Source: Kribbella catacumbae DSM 19601
Lineage (GTDB): Bacteria; Actinomycetota; Actinomycetes; Propionibacteriales; Kribbellaceae
Assembly (NCBI RefSeq): GCF_000372465.1
Contig: NZ_AQUZ01000036.1
Span: forward strand, 30,407-94,406
Direction: 5' to 3'
Length of the DNA: 64,000 bases
A program made the translations under genes and the position numbers. This document shows positions 16,405 to 25,034 of this stretch, piece after piece. The notes under the pieces are model-generated. The model saw nothing but the letters and a program-made list of their open reading frames with translations. It made no database searches and had not been told where the DNA came from. Numbering within the stretch: the first letter of the stretch is position 1; each line of letters begins with the position of its first letter.

Positions 16405-17220
16405 ATGGCCGCGGGACAGGATGTGTGGTCAGACGCCACCGTCACAGCGGCCCTCAGCGCGCCCGACCGAGCTCGGGCGAAGGCTTCAGCGCAGTTGATC
16501 ATCAGGATGGCTGACACCGGAGCTGAGCCGGTGCTGGCTGTTGCCGATGATGGACAGCGATACTGGCTCAAGTGGCCTGGCAATCCGCATGGCAACCTGT
16601 CACTGGTCCATGAAGCGGTCGTGGCTGCTGTCGGCGAGCTACTCGGAGCGCCAGTACGTCGAATCTCATTGATCTCCGTGGATGCGGCGCTGGTTACCGA
16701 CCTCTACGCCAAGGATGGCCGTCGGTTGCCGACTGGCCTCTATACAGGCTCCGAGCTGCTGGCAGACGTCGAGGAGAACACGGTCATCGCCGGCGTTCGG
16801 CGCGATGGCAACTCCTGCCGTTTCGCTTACTTCCTCGCCTTGTGGGATTTGTGTCTCGGTACAGACCTACAACTGCTCTACCACCTGGCGGCGAACGACC
16901 AGGTGTGGTCGATCGATCACGGGCTCTGGTTCGACAGCCTCGAAGGCAACTGGTCGCCTGAACACCTGGCCAAACGGGATGGACTTCCCTGGGACTGGCC
17001 GGACACAGCCGAGGGGCAACCATTCAGCGCTGACGCTCTCCTCGGCGCCGCAGCCGCGGTAGATGCCCTGACCTGCAAAGATCTGGCCGACGTCATGAGC
17101 GGCATACCGCTAACATGGAGTATTGCTGACGGGACCCTACTGACCCTGGCCAGGTTCATCTACGAGCGCCGATCTGCAGTGTCGGAGAGGCTTCGGGAAG
17201 CCGCGGAGAGCCATTCATGA
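16405..17220 (+). CDS. HipA-like kinase-domain protein
   Basis: A 271-residue protein resembling the short HipA-like kinase group. The N-lobe shows YWLKWPGNPHGN (candidate ATP-binding Lys), followed by LVHEAVVAAVGELLG (candidate Glu). The C-lobe shows ALWDLCLGTDLQLLY and then VWSIDHGLWFDS, where Asp of IDHG is the likely metal ligand. The classical HipA loop NxDxHxxN is not preserved, so kinase activity needs proof. AGGAGAG precedes the ATG. Its stop overlaps the DUF3037 start, and the two families are known neighbours. No HipB-like antitoxin is present. Confidence 0.72.
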   Translation: MAAGQDVWSDATVTAALSAPDRARAKASAQLIIRMADTGAEPVLAVADDGQRYWLKWPGNPHGNLSLVHEAVVAAVGELLGAPVRRISLISVDAALVTDLYAKDGRRLPTGLYTGSELLADVEENTVIAGVRRDGNSCRFAYFLALWDLCLGTDLQLLYHLAANDQVWSIDHGLWFDSLEGNWSPEHLAKRDGLPWDWPDTAEGQPFSADALLGAAAAVDALTCKDLADVMSGIPLTWSIADGTLLTLARFIYERRSAVSERLREAAESHS

Positions 17221-18101
17221 GAGGGGACAGCATGCGTTACGACTACTGGGTCATTCGCTACGTCCCCGACCCTGTACGCGGGGAATTCGTGAACGTCGGC
17301 GTCATCGCCGGTCGCGACGGACAGTGGGCCTATCGGCGCGTGAACAACCTCCGGCGCGCGTCACGGCTGGGCGGCACGGCCAGCTACACCGACTCTTTCC
17401 TCCGAAGGATCGAGGGCGTGATCGAGGCCCGCCTCGGCGCCGTCGAAGAACTGTTCCCCGACGAGTCCGTTCCCACCTTCGAACGAGGCGACATCGAGGA
17501 CCTCCGGGTACGGATGAACAACCTGGTGCAGTTGTCCGAAGCCCGGCCTGTGCTCGCGAGATCCGCAGAAGAGGCAGCCGATCTTGCCTTTGAGCTGATG
17601 ATCGTCGACTCCGAAGCCGACGTGAACCATCGGACCAGAACGCGGGTCGTCCATCGACTCAAGGATGCCTTTGCTCTGCGCCCCGAACTGGTTCGGCACG
17701 TCGCACGCTTCCAGGTCGCTGCCGTGGGCTCGCAGGAGACCAGAATCGACTTCGCGGTCAAGGACGGCGTCGTGCATCAGATGTCACAGGTGTGGGCGTT
17801 CGACGTCAAGGACACGCGCACTCTGCAAACCCAGATCCAGGCCTGGAACTACCTTCTGGGCCTGCTTCGGCAGGACGGCGGACGTCTGACCCCGCGGAAC
17901 AGAAGCGGCGACGGCGTGGAGATCCCCACTGGGGTCGAGATCAACGCGGTCTTCGCTGAGCCGAATACTGCTGCCGGCGAGGAACAGTTCGAGATCGCTC
18001 AAGACGGCTGGCAACGTCTCGGAGTGGACGTTGTTCCTGCTACGGAGTCGGACAGCATCGTCGACGAGGCCGAACGCCTGCTGCAGAACAGCGCTTCGTA
18101 A
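17217..18101 (+). CDS. DUF3037 family protein
   Basis: A 294-residue protein whose N-terminus is the diagnostic DUF3037 motif YDYWVIRYVPDPVRGEFVNVG, outlined, followed by GVIAGRDG. The remaining sequence is mixed alpha/beta without catalytic motifs I recognise. Two starts are plausible: the ATG at 17217, overlapping the kinase stop with GGAGAG before it, and the ATG at 17232 (MRYDYW) with GAGGGG before it. The function of the family is not established. Tight coupling to a HipA-like kinase suggests a partner, substrate or regulator of that kinase. Confidence 0.78.
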   Translation: MRGDSMRYDYWVIRYVPDPVRGEFVNVGVIAGRDGQWAYRRVNNLRRASRLGGTASYTDSFLRRIEGVIEARLGAVEELFPDESVPTFERGDIEDLRVRMNNLVQLSEARPVLARSAEEAADLAFELMIVDSEADVNHRTRTRVVHRLKDAFALRPELVRHVARFQVAAVGSQETRIDFAVKDGVVHQMSQVWAFDVKDTRTLQTQIQAWNYLLGLLRQDGGRLTPRNRSGDGVEIPTGVEINAVFAEPNTAAGEEQFEIAQDGWQRLGVDVVPATESDSIVDEAERLLQNSAS

Positions 18102-18154
18102 CGCCCGAACGGCGGGGTGGGTGCCACGGCGGAGGAGCGGGGGCGTACGTAGTA

Positions 18155-19357
18155 CTAGGCCGTGCGGGTGCGGAGGAATTTGCCGAAGTGGGGGACGGTG
18201 AAGGCTACGGTGCCTCGTTCGGCGGAGTAGACGAGGCCTTTTTTGATGAGGCCGTCTCGGGCTGGGGAGAGGGATTGCGGCTTGCGGTTGAGGGTGGTGG
18301 CTACTTCGGCGGTGGGGACGGAGCCGTCGTCTACGCCGATGCCTAGTTCGGCCATGGCTCGCATGTATTCGCGTTCGGCGGGGGTGGCTCGTTCGTAGCG
18401 GGAGCCGAAGAAGCCGACGGTGAGTTCGGCGGAGGCTTCCGGGCCGGCTACGGCGACGTCTTTGATGGTGATCGGGCTGGCGGGCGCGTGGTCCCAGGTG
18501 GCGTGGGCGAAGGCTTGGACGAAGTACGGGTAGCCGTCTGTTTGGGCGTAGAGCTCGTCGAGGGCTTCCTCCTCGAAGACGACGCCCTCGGTCTCGGCCG
18601 GGATCATCAGCGCGCGATCGCAGGCTTCGCGGGCCAGGCGGTCGACGCGGATGTAGCGGAAGAGGCGTTCGGAGTACGACTTGCTGGCGGACAGTACTGC
18701 GGGCAGGTGCGGCAGCCCGGCGCCGACGACAACCAGTGCGGCGCTCTGCTGGGAGATCTCGTGGCAAGCCGCGCACAGAGCCGACAGGTCGTCCGCGCTG
18801 ATGTCCTGCATCTCGTCGATGAACAGCCCGACGCCGACGGACAGATCGCCGGCCAGGTCGGCCGCGTCCGCGAACAGCTCGATCAGGTCCATCTCGAGGT
18901 CGCCTGAGTCGGCCCGGCCCTTCGCGGCGACCACGTCGACCGGGGGATGCCAGCGGATGCCCTTGCGATCGTTCTGCGCGGTCCGCAGGGCAAAAGCCTT
19001 CAGTACTGCGCTGAACTGGTCGACCCGCTCGTCGTCCCGGTGCCGGTGCCCTAGTTCGCGCATCGCGGTGTGCATCGCCTGGGCGATCGGCAGCCGGATG
19101 CTCTGGTCCGGGCGGGCCTCGATCTTGCCGGTACCCCAGGCGCGCTTGATCGCCTGGCTCCGCAGCGTGTTGAGCAGGACCGTCTTGCCGACCCCGCGCA
19201 GCCCCGACAGCACCAGGCTGCGCTCCGGCCGTCCCGCCGCGACGCGTTCGAGCACCACCTCGAACTGCCGTACTTCGGTATCGCGTCCGGCCAGCTCGGG
19301 CGGGCGCTGACCGGCGCCGGGCGCATAGGGATTCCGGATCGGATCCATGCATTTCAC
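18155..19357 (-). CDS. AAA-type/STAND-like P-loop ATPase
   Basis: A 400-residue ATP-binding protein. Walker A is GLRGVGKT near residue 53, Walker B is GLFIDEMQD near 177, and a sensor-like ALVVVGAGLPHLP strand follows. The last 80 residues look like a winged helix (YMRAMAELGIG, VATTLNRKPQSLSPARDGLIKKG), so DNA binding is plausible. It resembles the archaeal-type ORC/Cdc6-like or MoxR-unrelated ATPases found beside defence and regulatory genes. The flanking upstream DNA is CTAG-rich with palindromes, possibly its own operator. It converges on the DUF3037 gene and diverges from the alarmone synthetase. Confidence 0.8.
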   Translation of the reverse strand: MKCMDPIRNPYAPGAGQRPPELAGRDTEVRQFEVVLERVAAGRPERSLVLSGLRGVGKTVLLNTLRSQAIKRAWGTGKIEARPDQSIRLPIAQAMHTAMRELGHRHRDDERVDQFSAVLKAFALRTAQNDRKGIRWHPPVDVVAAKGRADSGDLEMDLIELFADAADLAGDLSVGVGLFIDEMQDISADDLSALCAACHEISQQSAALVVVGAGLPHLPAVLSASKSYSERLFRYIRVDRLAREACDRALMIPAETEGVVFEEEALDELYAQTDGYPYFVQAFAHATWDHAPASPITIKDVAVAGPEASAELTVGFFGSRYERATPAEREYMRAMAELGIGVDDGSVPTAEVATTLNRKPQSLSPARDGLIKKGLVYSAERGTVAFTVPHFGKFLRTRTA

Positions 19358-19366
19358 TCTATGAGG

Positions 19367-19525
19367 CTGTCTAGCGTTTTCCTTAGATTTCGCTAGCCAA
19401 TCCGATCGCGTGTCGCTGCTCTGTCACTTTCCTGCCCTGTCTAGCGGAAACCCTAGAAAGCACTAGACACCGATAGCCGACGCTAGCGGGAGTGGGACGG
19501 GCGCATGCGCCGCCCTGAGCACTAG
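19367..19525. promoter_or_regulatory. CTAG-rich divergent control region with repeats
   Basis: Seven CTAG tetranucleotides (19371, 19393, 19441, 19453, 19463, 19483, 19522) fall in 155 bases, although CTAG is normally rare in bacterial DNA. CTGTCTAGCG occurs twice, 70 bases apart (19367 and 19437). Local palindromes are CTAGCG...CGCTAG (19371-19396), GTCTAG...CTAGAC (19439-19468) and CGCTAGCG (19481-19488). Location between divergent genes suggests a shared operator. Confidence 0.6.
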
Positions 19526-19534
19526 GGTCAGCGC

Positions 19535-20569
19535 ATGGCCGGGGTTGAGCTGCAGGAGTGGACGGTGCAGGCCGCTGCGCAGTACGAGCGGACGCATCAG
19601 CAGTACGTCGGCGGCGCGCGGAAGCTGGAAGCTCTGATCAACGAGCTGATCGGCGAGGAAGAGGGCATCAACTACCTGAGCGCGACGGCCCGGGCCAAGG
19701 ACCCCGAGTCGTTCCTGGCGAAGGCCTCGAAACCGCATCCCGACGACCCGGACCGGCCGAAGTACGACGATCCGCTGAACCAGATCACCGACCTGGTCGC
19801 GGCCCGGATCATCACCTTCCTGGTCGAGGCGGTGGACCGGGTCTGCGAGGTGATCGAGTCGGAGTTCGAGATCGTCGAGCACACCGACATGGGCGCGCAC
19901 ACCCGCGCGCAGGGCGCCTTCGGTTACGCGAGCAAGCACTACCTGGTCCGGCTGAACTCGCACCGCCGGGAGCTGCCGGAGTACGCCGTACTGAAGAACC
20001 TGACGATGGAGATCCAGGTCCGTACCGCGGTCCAGCACGCGTGGGCCGAGTTCGAGCACGACATCCGGTACAAGCTGGACATCCCGCCGGACCGCAAACC
20101 CGAGTTCGACCGGCGGTTCCTGCTCGCGGCGGCGCTGATGGAACTCGCGGACAACGAGTTCGCCGAGATCGACAAGCTGTACCGCGAACTCGCAGCGGCC
20201 GAGCCGGACGCGGCGCCGATGGATCTGACCACGGGGACGCTGACCACCTATCTGACCAGGCGGTACCCCGACGCGCCGCACGCCAAGACGAACCATTACG
20301 CCTGGATCCTCGGCATCCTCGCCCAGCTCGGCGTGACCACCGAGGAGCAGCTGACCGAGTTGCTGCAAGGCACCGACAGTCAGGCCGTGCAGGCGGCGAT
20401 GACGCATCGCTTCCCGGCCGGTACGGTCCGGCGGCTCGACGACGACCTGCTCGCGGCGAAGGGTTCGGAGTACGTGGATCTCTTCCCCGCGGAGGAGCGC
20501 CGGCAGAAGATCCTCCGCGGGCGGCTGAAGGCTCTGGCCCGCGCAGGACTGATCGAGACTCCCACCTGA
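19535..20569 (+). CDS. RelA/SpoT-domain (p)ppGpp synthetase, small alarmone synthetase type
   Basis: A 344-residue cytoplasmic enzyme with only the synthetase domain. It lacks the HD hydrolase and the TGS/ACT regulatory regions of full-length Rel. Motifs include DPLNQITDLVAARIITFLVE (outlined), GYASKHYLVRLN, and the synthetase core TMEIQVRTAVQHAWAEFEHD. These bind ATP and GTP/GDP and transfer pyrophosphate to make alarmones. About 140 C-terminal residues have no assignable domain. The role is probably stress-triggered growth arrest. Genes nearby (HipA-like kinase, ATPase) fit that theme, but no antitoxin or hydrolase is adjacent. Confidence 0.88.
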   Translation: MAGVELQEWTVQAAAQYERTHQQYVGGARKLEALINELIGEEEGINYLSATARAKDPESFLAKASKPHPDDPDRPKYDDPLNQITDLVAARIITFLVEAVDRVCEVIESEFEIVEHTDMGAHTRAQGAFGYASKHYLVRLNSHRRELPEYAVLKNLTMEIQVRTAVQHAWAEFEHDIRYKLDIPPDRKPEFDRRFLLAAALMELADNEFAEIDKLYRELAAAEPDAAPMDLTTGTLTTYLTRRYPDAPHAKTNHYAWILGILAQLGVTTEEQLTELLQGTDSQAVQAAMTHRFPAGTVRRLDDDLLAAKGSEYVDLFPAEERRQKILRGRLKALARAGLIETPT

Positions 20570-20658
20570 TCATTCGCCCCCTTTTCACCCTCCTTGCGGG
20601 CTGTCCGATGCTGCGGGCAGGGCGGAGAGGGTGAAAAGGGGGCGAATGATCAGGTGGG
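20561..20658. terminator. Bidirectional terminator, perfect 32-bp inverted repeat covering both stop codons
   Basis: Arms 20561-20592 and 20627-20658 are exact reverse complements (left arm begins CCCACCTGATCATTCGCCCC) around 34 bases. The arms include the last codons of both convergent genes, so both proteins end in Pro-Thr-stop. The stem is far longer than a terminator needs. Confidence 0.85.
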
Positions 20659-21624
20659 TGGCCGCTGACGCAGTAGTGCCGCTCCGAGCGGAGTCAGCAC
20701 GTGCAGCACCTTCTGGGCGCGATGCGTCGCGATCAGCCCGCTGTCGCGGAGCACGGTGAGGTGGTGACTGGCGGTCGGAGCCCCGATCCCGACCTGTTGC
20801 GCGATCTCGCCGGTAGTCAGTCCAGCACTCGTCGCGCGGAGTACAGCGGCCCTGGTACTGCCTAGCAAAGCCGCTGCCGGGACCTTGCCGGGGTTGCCGC
20901 GGTCCAGCTCACGCAGTACGGGATAGATCAGTACCGGCGGCGACAGTTGAGTGTCGGCCAGCGTGACGGCGTTGTGCCAGCAGAAGTACGACGGCGTCAG
21001 CAGCAGCCCGCGACCGTCCAGCCGGATGGTCCGGCTGATCGGGTATCGGACCTCGAGTACCGGCGGTCGCCAGCGCATCAGCGGCTGGAAGCTTCTCAGC
21101 AACCTGTCGACACCACCCCGCGCCAACGCTCTGGTCCGAGCCGCCCGGTCGCTGTCGAGCTCCTTCTCGATCAGGTCGTGGTGCGGTTCGATCACCTTCT
21201 GGTGGTAGGTCCGCAAAGCGATCCCGAGGTCGGCCCGCAGATCGCCGTCAGCGAGCCGGGGCGCCCAGGAAGGCGCTTGGTGAACTAGTGCGAGCGTCTT
21301 CAGTTCGCTGGCGACTTGCTCAGCCGGGGTCGCGAGGACGGCGTCGATGCCCGCCTCCAGGCCGTCGAGCGAGGCGGGCGGCGTGAGGAAGTCGGGGAAA
21401 TACGCCGCCCGCGGCAACAGTGGCAGCAGCAACGAGGTGACCATCTTCCGCAGTACCGGCTCGGTCAGCGTCTCGGCCGCGGCGCGGTACCAGGGCGCGT
21501 AGGCCCACCGGCCCCGCCGGGTCTGCAGCCGGTCGAGGCTGTTCGCGATCTCCCAGAGCGGGTCGGCCGTGGACGCGACGCGGACCTGGGAGAGGTCGTC
21601 TTCAGTGAAGATCACCCGCAGCAT
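20650..21624 (-). CDS. ArsR-family (winged helix) transcriptional regulator
   Basis: A 324-residue protein with a long N-terminal region of unknown role (LWEIANSLDRLQTRRGRWAY onwards) and a C-terminal winged helix near 245-320. The recognition part is TTGEIAQQVGIGAPTASHHL, then TVLRDSGLIATHRAQKVLHV. The domain order, with helix-turn-helix last, is a known actinobacterial ArsR subgroup. It lies 52 bases downstream of the MFS pump gene on the same strand, so it may be co-transcribed with the pump and regulate it. No metal-binding cysteine box is visible. Confidence 0.82.
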   Translation of the reverse strand: MLRVIFTEDDLSQVRVASTADPLWEIANSLDRLQTRRGRWAYAPWYRAAAETLTEPVLRKMVTSLLLPLLPRAAYFPDFLTPPASLDGLEAGIDAVLATPAEQVASELKTLALVHQAPSWAPRLADGDLRADLGIALRTYHQKVIEPHHDLIEKELDSDRAARTRALARGGVDRLLRSFQPLMRWRPPVLEVRYPISRTIRLDGRGLLLTPSYFCWHNAVTLADTQLSPPVLIYPVLRELDRGNPGKVPAAALLGSTRAAVLRATSAGLTTGEIAQQVGIGAPTASHHLTVLRDSGLIATHRAQKVLHVLTPLGAALLRQRPPT

Positions 21625-21676
21625 CTCGCCCCCAGTCGGCTCCGATTACAGATAGAAGGCGAATGGCGACGGTCTG

Positions 21677-23107
21677 TCAAGCAACCTGGGTGGGCGCCTC
21701 GATCTCGTTCGCGACCTTGGCCGCCGTACTGCGCGCCCAGCGGCCGGAGGTGATCAGACCGAAGATGAGCACTAGTACGCCGCAACCCGCGATGATGAAC
21801 CAGCCGAGCCGGGCCGCCGGGACGAACCCGGTCTCCAGTGGCCCGGAGAGCCGGGCAGTCAGCACAGCGCCGACGATCGCGACGCCCAGCGAGGCGCCGA
21901 CCTGACGACTGGTGGAGGCGATCGCCGCGGCCACCCCGGCCTGCGAGCGGGGCATGCCGGAGACGGCGGCGTTGGTGATCGGTGCGTTGAGCATGCCGAA
22001 GCCGAGACCGAAGAGCAGGTAGCCGACGAGCAGTACCGGGATCGCAGTACTGGCTGTCAGTTGGGACAGCACCAGACCGCTCGCGGTCAGCATTGTGCCC
22101 GCGACGACCAGCGGCAGCCTCGGGCCGCGGTTGCCGACGAGCCAGCCGGACAGCGGCGCGAAGACGACCGTCATCGCGGCCATCGGCAATGTCAGGAGGC
22201 CGGCATGCAGTGCCGAGAAACCTCGAACCTCTTGTAAATAAAGGGAATTCAGGAACAGGAAGCCGGACAGCGCGGCGAACCCGGCGACCGCGATCAGCGT
22301 CGCACCGGAGAACGGCGCGCTGCGGAAGAAGCGCGGATCGAGCAACGGCTGCTCGCGGCGACGCTCATAAAATACCAGTGACACCAGCGAAAGCACCGCG
22401 ATGACGAAGCAACTGACGATCAACGGCGAACCCCAGCCGGCCGACTGCCCCTCGATGATCCCGTAGGTCAACCCGATCAGGAACAGCATCACGAGCACCT
22501 GCCCGACCGGATCGAGCCGCCGCGCGACCGCCGCCCGCGACTCCGGTACGAAGAGCGCGGTCAGCAGTACTGCGACCAGCACGACGGGCACGTTGACCCA
22601 GAAGATGAACCGCCAGCCGGCCGAGTCGACCAGGGCACCACCGACGACCGGGCCGACCGACATGCTCAGCCCGACCACGCCGCCCCATACCCCGATCGCT
22701 TGGGCCCGCTCGCGCGGATCCGTGAAGGTGTTGGTGATGATCGACATCGCCACCGGGTTGAGCATCGAGCCGCCGATCGCCTGCACCATCCGGAACGCGA
22801 TCAGCAGGTCGACCGTCGGGGCGAACCCGCAGGCGAGCGAGCCGAGTCCGAACAGCACCAGCCCGGCCTGGAAGGTCCGGCGCCGGCCGATCCGGTCGGC
22901 GGTCGAGCCGGAGAGCATCAGCAAGCTGGCGATCACCAGTGTGTACGCGTCGATCGTCCACTGCAGCTTCGACACCGAGGCGTTCAGCTCGGACCGGATC
23001 GAGGGCAGCGCGAGATTCACCACGGTCGCGTCGAGCCCGACGATGAACAGGCTCATGCAGCAGATCGCCAGCACCAGCAGCCGACGCCGCCGACTCAGCT
23101 CCTGCAC
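21677..23107 (-). CDS. MFS transporter, DHA2 (EmrB/QacA-like) drug efflux family
   Basis: A 476-residue membrane protein with about 14 hydrophobic helices, the DHA2 number. Helix 1 carries FIVGLDATVVNLALPSI, the loop after helix 2 has DRIGRRRTF (motif A), and motif C-like GGVVGLSMSVGPVVGGAL is present. It should be a proton-coupled exporter of drugs or other amphipathic compounds. It is divergent from an ABC exporter operon and followed by an ArsR-type regulator. Confidence 0.9.
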   Translation of the reverse strand: MQELSRRRRLLVLAICCMSLFIVGLDATVVNLALPSIRSELNASVSKLQWTIDAYTLVIASLLMLSGSTADRIGRRRTFQAGLVLFGLGSLACGFAPTVDLLIAFRMVQAIGGSMLNPVAMSIITNTFTDPRERAQAIGVWGGVVGLSMSVGPVVGGALVDSAGWRFIFWVNVPVVLVAVLLTALFVPESRAAVARRLDPVGQVLVMLFLIGLTYGIIEGQSAGWGSPLIVSCFVIAVLSLVSLVFYERRREQPLLDPRFFRSAPFSGATLIAVAGFAALSGFLFLNSLYLQEVRGFSALHAGLLTLPMAAMTVVFAPLSGWLVGNRGPRLPLVVAGTMLTASGLVLSQLTASTAIPVLLVGYLLFGLGFGMLNAPITNAAVSGMPRSQAGVAAAIASTSRQVGASLGVAIVGAVLTARLSGPLETGFVPAARLGWFIIAGCGVLVLIFGLITSGRWARSTAAKVANEIEAPTQVA

Positions 23108-23270
23108 CGGTCTCCCCTCGACAACCCGTTCAAGACTGTACTACCTGCTCCGCTTCAGCCGCTGCGACCAGCTGCTGAAAAAGCCTTGGCGGAGTGTCGG
23201 CGGCCCCACCTAGGCTTGATGCATTCGCCTGGTCAGGTGTCTCAAAACCAACTAGTTCCTTTGGAACGTC

Positions 23271-25034
23271 ATGTCGCTGCGCCTCATTCCGTTCGCCGAC
23301 CCAGGTGTGCCAGACACCCGGTCCGGCCTCCGACTCATTCTCTGGCTCGAACACCAGCAGCTCCGTGGACAGGCCGTAGCGCTCTGCTGGGGCATGCTCT
23401 ACTTCGGCGGCATCGCGGCCGCCCCCATCGCCGTCGGGCTGGCCGTCCAAGCGGTGATCGACAAGTCGTGGCCGAAGCTGATCGTGGCCGGCCTCCTGCT
23501 ACTGGCGATGGGTGCCGCCAAAGCCGGCTCCGACGCGTTCTTCCACCGCGCCGTCGTCACCAACTGGATCAGTACTGCGTCCCGCCTCCAGCAACTGCTG
23601 TCACGCAAGGCGGCTGATCTGGGCTCGATGCTGACCCGCCGGATCGCCGCCGGCGAGGTCGTCGCCGTGAGCAGCGGTGACGTGGAGAAGATCGGCTGGT
23701 TCGTCGAGGTGCTCGGCCGGTTCGCCGCCGCGCTGCTGACCTGCTTCGCGGTGGTGATCGGGCTGCTCTTCTACGAGCCGCAGCTCGGGCTCGTGGTGCT
23801 CATCGCCGTACCGATCCTGGCCTTCTCGATCGTGCCGCTGATGGGCCCGGCCGAGCGTCGCGCCGATGCCCAGCGGGCCAAGGGCGGCCGCGCCACCGAG
23901 CTGGCCGCCGACACCGTCGCCGGTCTGCGCGTACTGCGTGGCATCGGTGGCGAGCAGCTCTTCCTCGACCGCTACCGCTCGGCCTCCCAGGAGTACCGGG
24001 CCAGTGCGGTCCGCAGCGCGCGGATGTGGTCGCTGATCGCGGCGATCCAGGTGCTGCTGTTCGGGTTGTTCCTGGTCCTGATCGTCTGGATGGGCATCGG
24101 CCTGGTCACCGACGGGAAGATCAGCGTCGGCGAACTCGTGACGACGTACGGGTTCATCACCTTCATGCTCGTGCCGCTGCACACGTTCGAGGAGACGGCG
24201 AGCGCGTTCATCTTCTCCAAGGTGTCCGCCCGGCGCGCTGCCCGCGTGCTGTCGCTGCAGCGGATGGACGACAGCAAGGGGACGGCGGCGGCCGAGGTGC
24301 CCGAGGGTGACCTGGTCGACCCGCTGTCCGGGCTCACTGTGCCCGCCGGGAGCTTCACCGCCGTGGTCTGTGGCAACCCGGATGCGGGTGGCCTGCTTGC
24401 GGATCGCCTGGGAGGTCACAGCCCAGAGGCCAACCCCGAGGACCCGTCTGTCCTGCTGGGTGGAGTTGCGCTGGACGACCTTCCGCTGGACTCGGCACGG
24501 ACCGCAGTACTCGTGCAGGACAAGGATCCCGTGCTGTTGTCGGGCACTGTGCGCGAGCTGTTCGACGTACCGGCGAGTGAGGCCGTCTCGATCGAGGCAG
24601 CACTCGATGCAGCCCAGTGCGCTGACATCCTCGACGTACTGCGGCAGTCGCTGCCGGATGGCGGCACGGACGCCACAGCAGCAGTACTGACTGAGCGCGG
24701 CCGCTCCCTGTCCGGTGGACAGCGGCAGCGGGTCGCACTGGCCCGTTCCCTGTACGTCGACCCGGCGGTGCTCGTGCTCGACGAGCCGACGAGTGCCGTG
24801 GACGCCCACACGGAGGCGCGGATCGCGGACAGCCTGCGATTCCTCCGGTCGGGCCGGACCACAGTGGTGTTCACCTCGAGCCCGCTGATGCTGGACCGGG
24901 CCGAGCGCGTGGTGTTCGTTCCGGATGGGCAGGTCGATGCCGTCGGCACCCATCACGAGCTGCTGCACACCAACCCGCGGTACCGCGCGGTCGTCACCCG
25001 TGAAGAAGAGCCAACTCTCGAGGAGTCGCTGTGA
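23271..25034 (+). CDS. ABC exporter half-transporter with degenerate Walker A (subunit 1)
   Basis: A 587-residue TMD-NBD fusion with about six membrane helices in residues 40-320. In its nucleotide-binding domain the Walker A position reads VVCGNPDAGGLLA, lacking the GxxGxGKS/T lysine. The signature LSGGQRQRVALARSL and Walker B VLVLDEPTSAVD are intact. Thus it provides a good signature to its partner but a poor ATP grip. It overlaps the next gene by four bases, so the two form a heterodimeric exporter. The substrate is unknown; the divergent MFS pump hints at drug or metabolite efflux. Confidence 0.88.
   Translation: MSLRLIPFADPGVPDTRSGLRLILWLEHQQLRGQAVALCWGMLYFGGIAAAPIAVGLAVQAVIDKSWPKLIVAGLLLLAMGAAKAGSDAFFHRAVVTNWISTASRLQQLLSRKAADLGSMLTRRIAAGEVVAVSSGDVEKIGWFVEVLGRFAAALLTCFAVVIGLLFYEPQLGLVVLIAVPILAFSIVPLMGPAERRADAQRAKGGRATELAADTVAGLRVLRGIGGEQLFLDRYRSASQEYRASAVRSARMWSLIAAIQVLLFGLFLVLIVWMGIGLVTDGKISVGELVTTYGFITFMLVPLHTFEETASAFIFSKVSARRAARVLSLQRMDDSKGTAAAEVPEGDLVDPLSGLTVPAGSFTAVVCGNPDAGGLLADRLGGHSPEANPEDPSVLLGGVALDDLPLDSARTAVLVQDKDPVLLSGTVRELFDVPASEAVSIEAALDAAQCADILDVLRQSLPDGGTDATAAVLTERGRSLSGGQRQRVALARSLYVDPAVLVLDEPTSAVDAHTEARIADSLRFLRSGRTTVVFTSSPLMLDRAERVVFVPDGQVDAVGTHHELLHTNPRYRAVVTREEEPTLEESL

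Noticed and set aside
17784..19352. A long minus-strand frame across the DUF3037 end and the P-loop ATPase
   Set aside because: The translation is Arg/Pro/Ser-rich without motifs; the alternative frame encodes clear Walker motifs.
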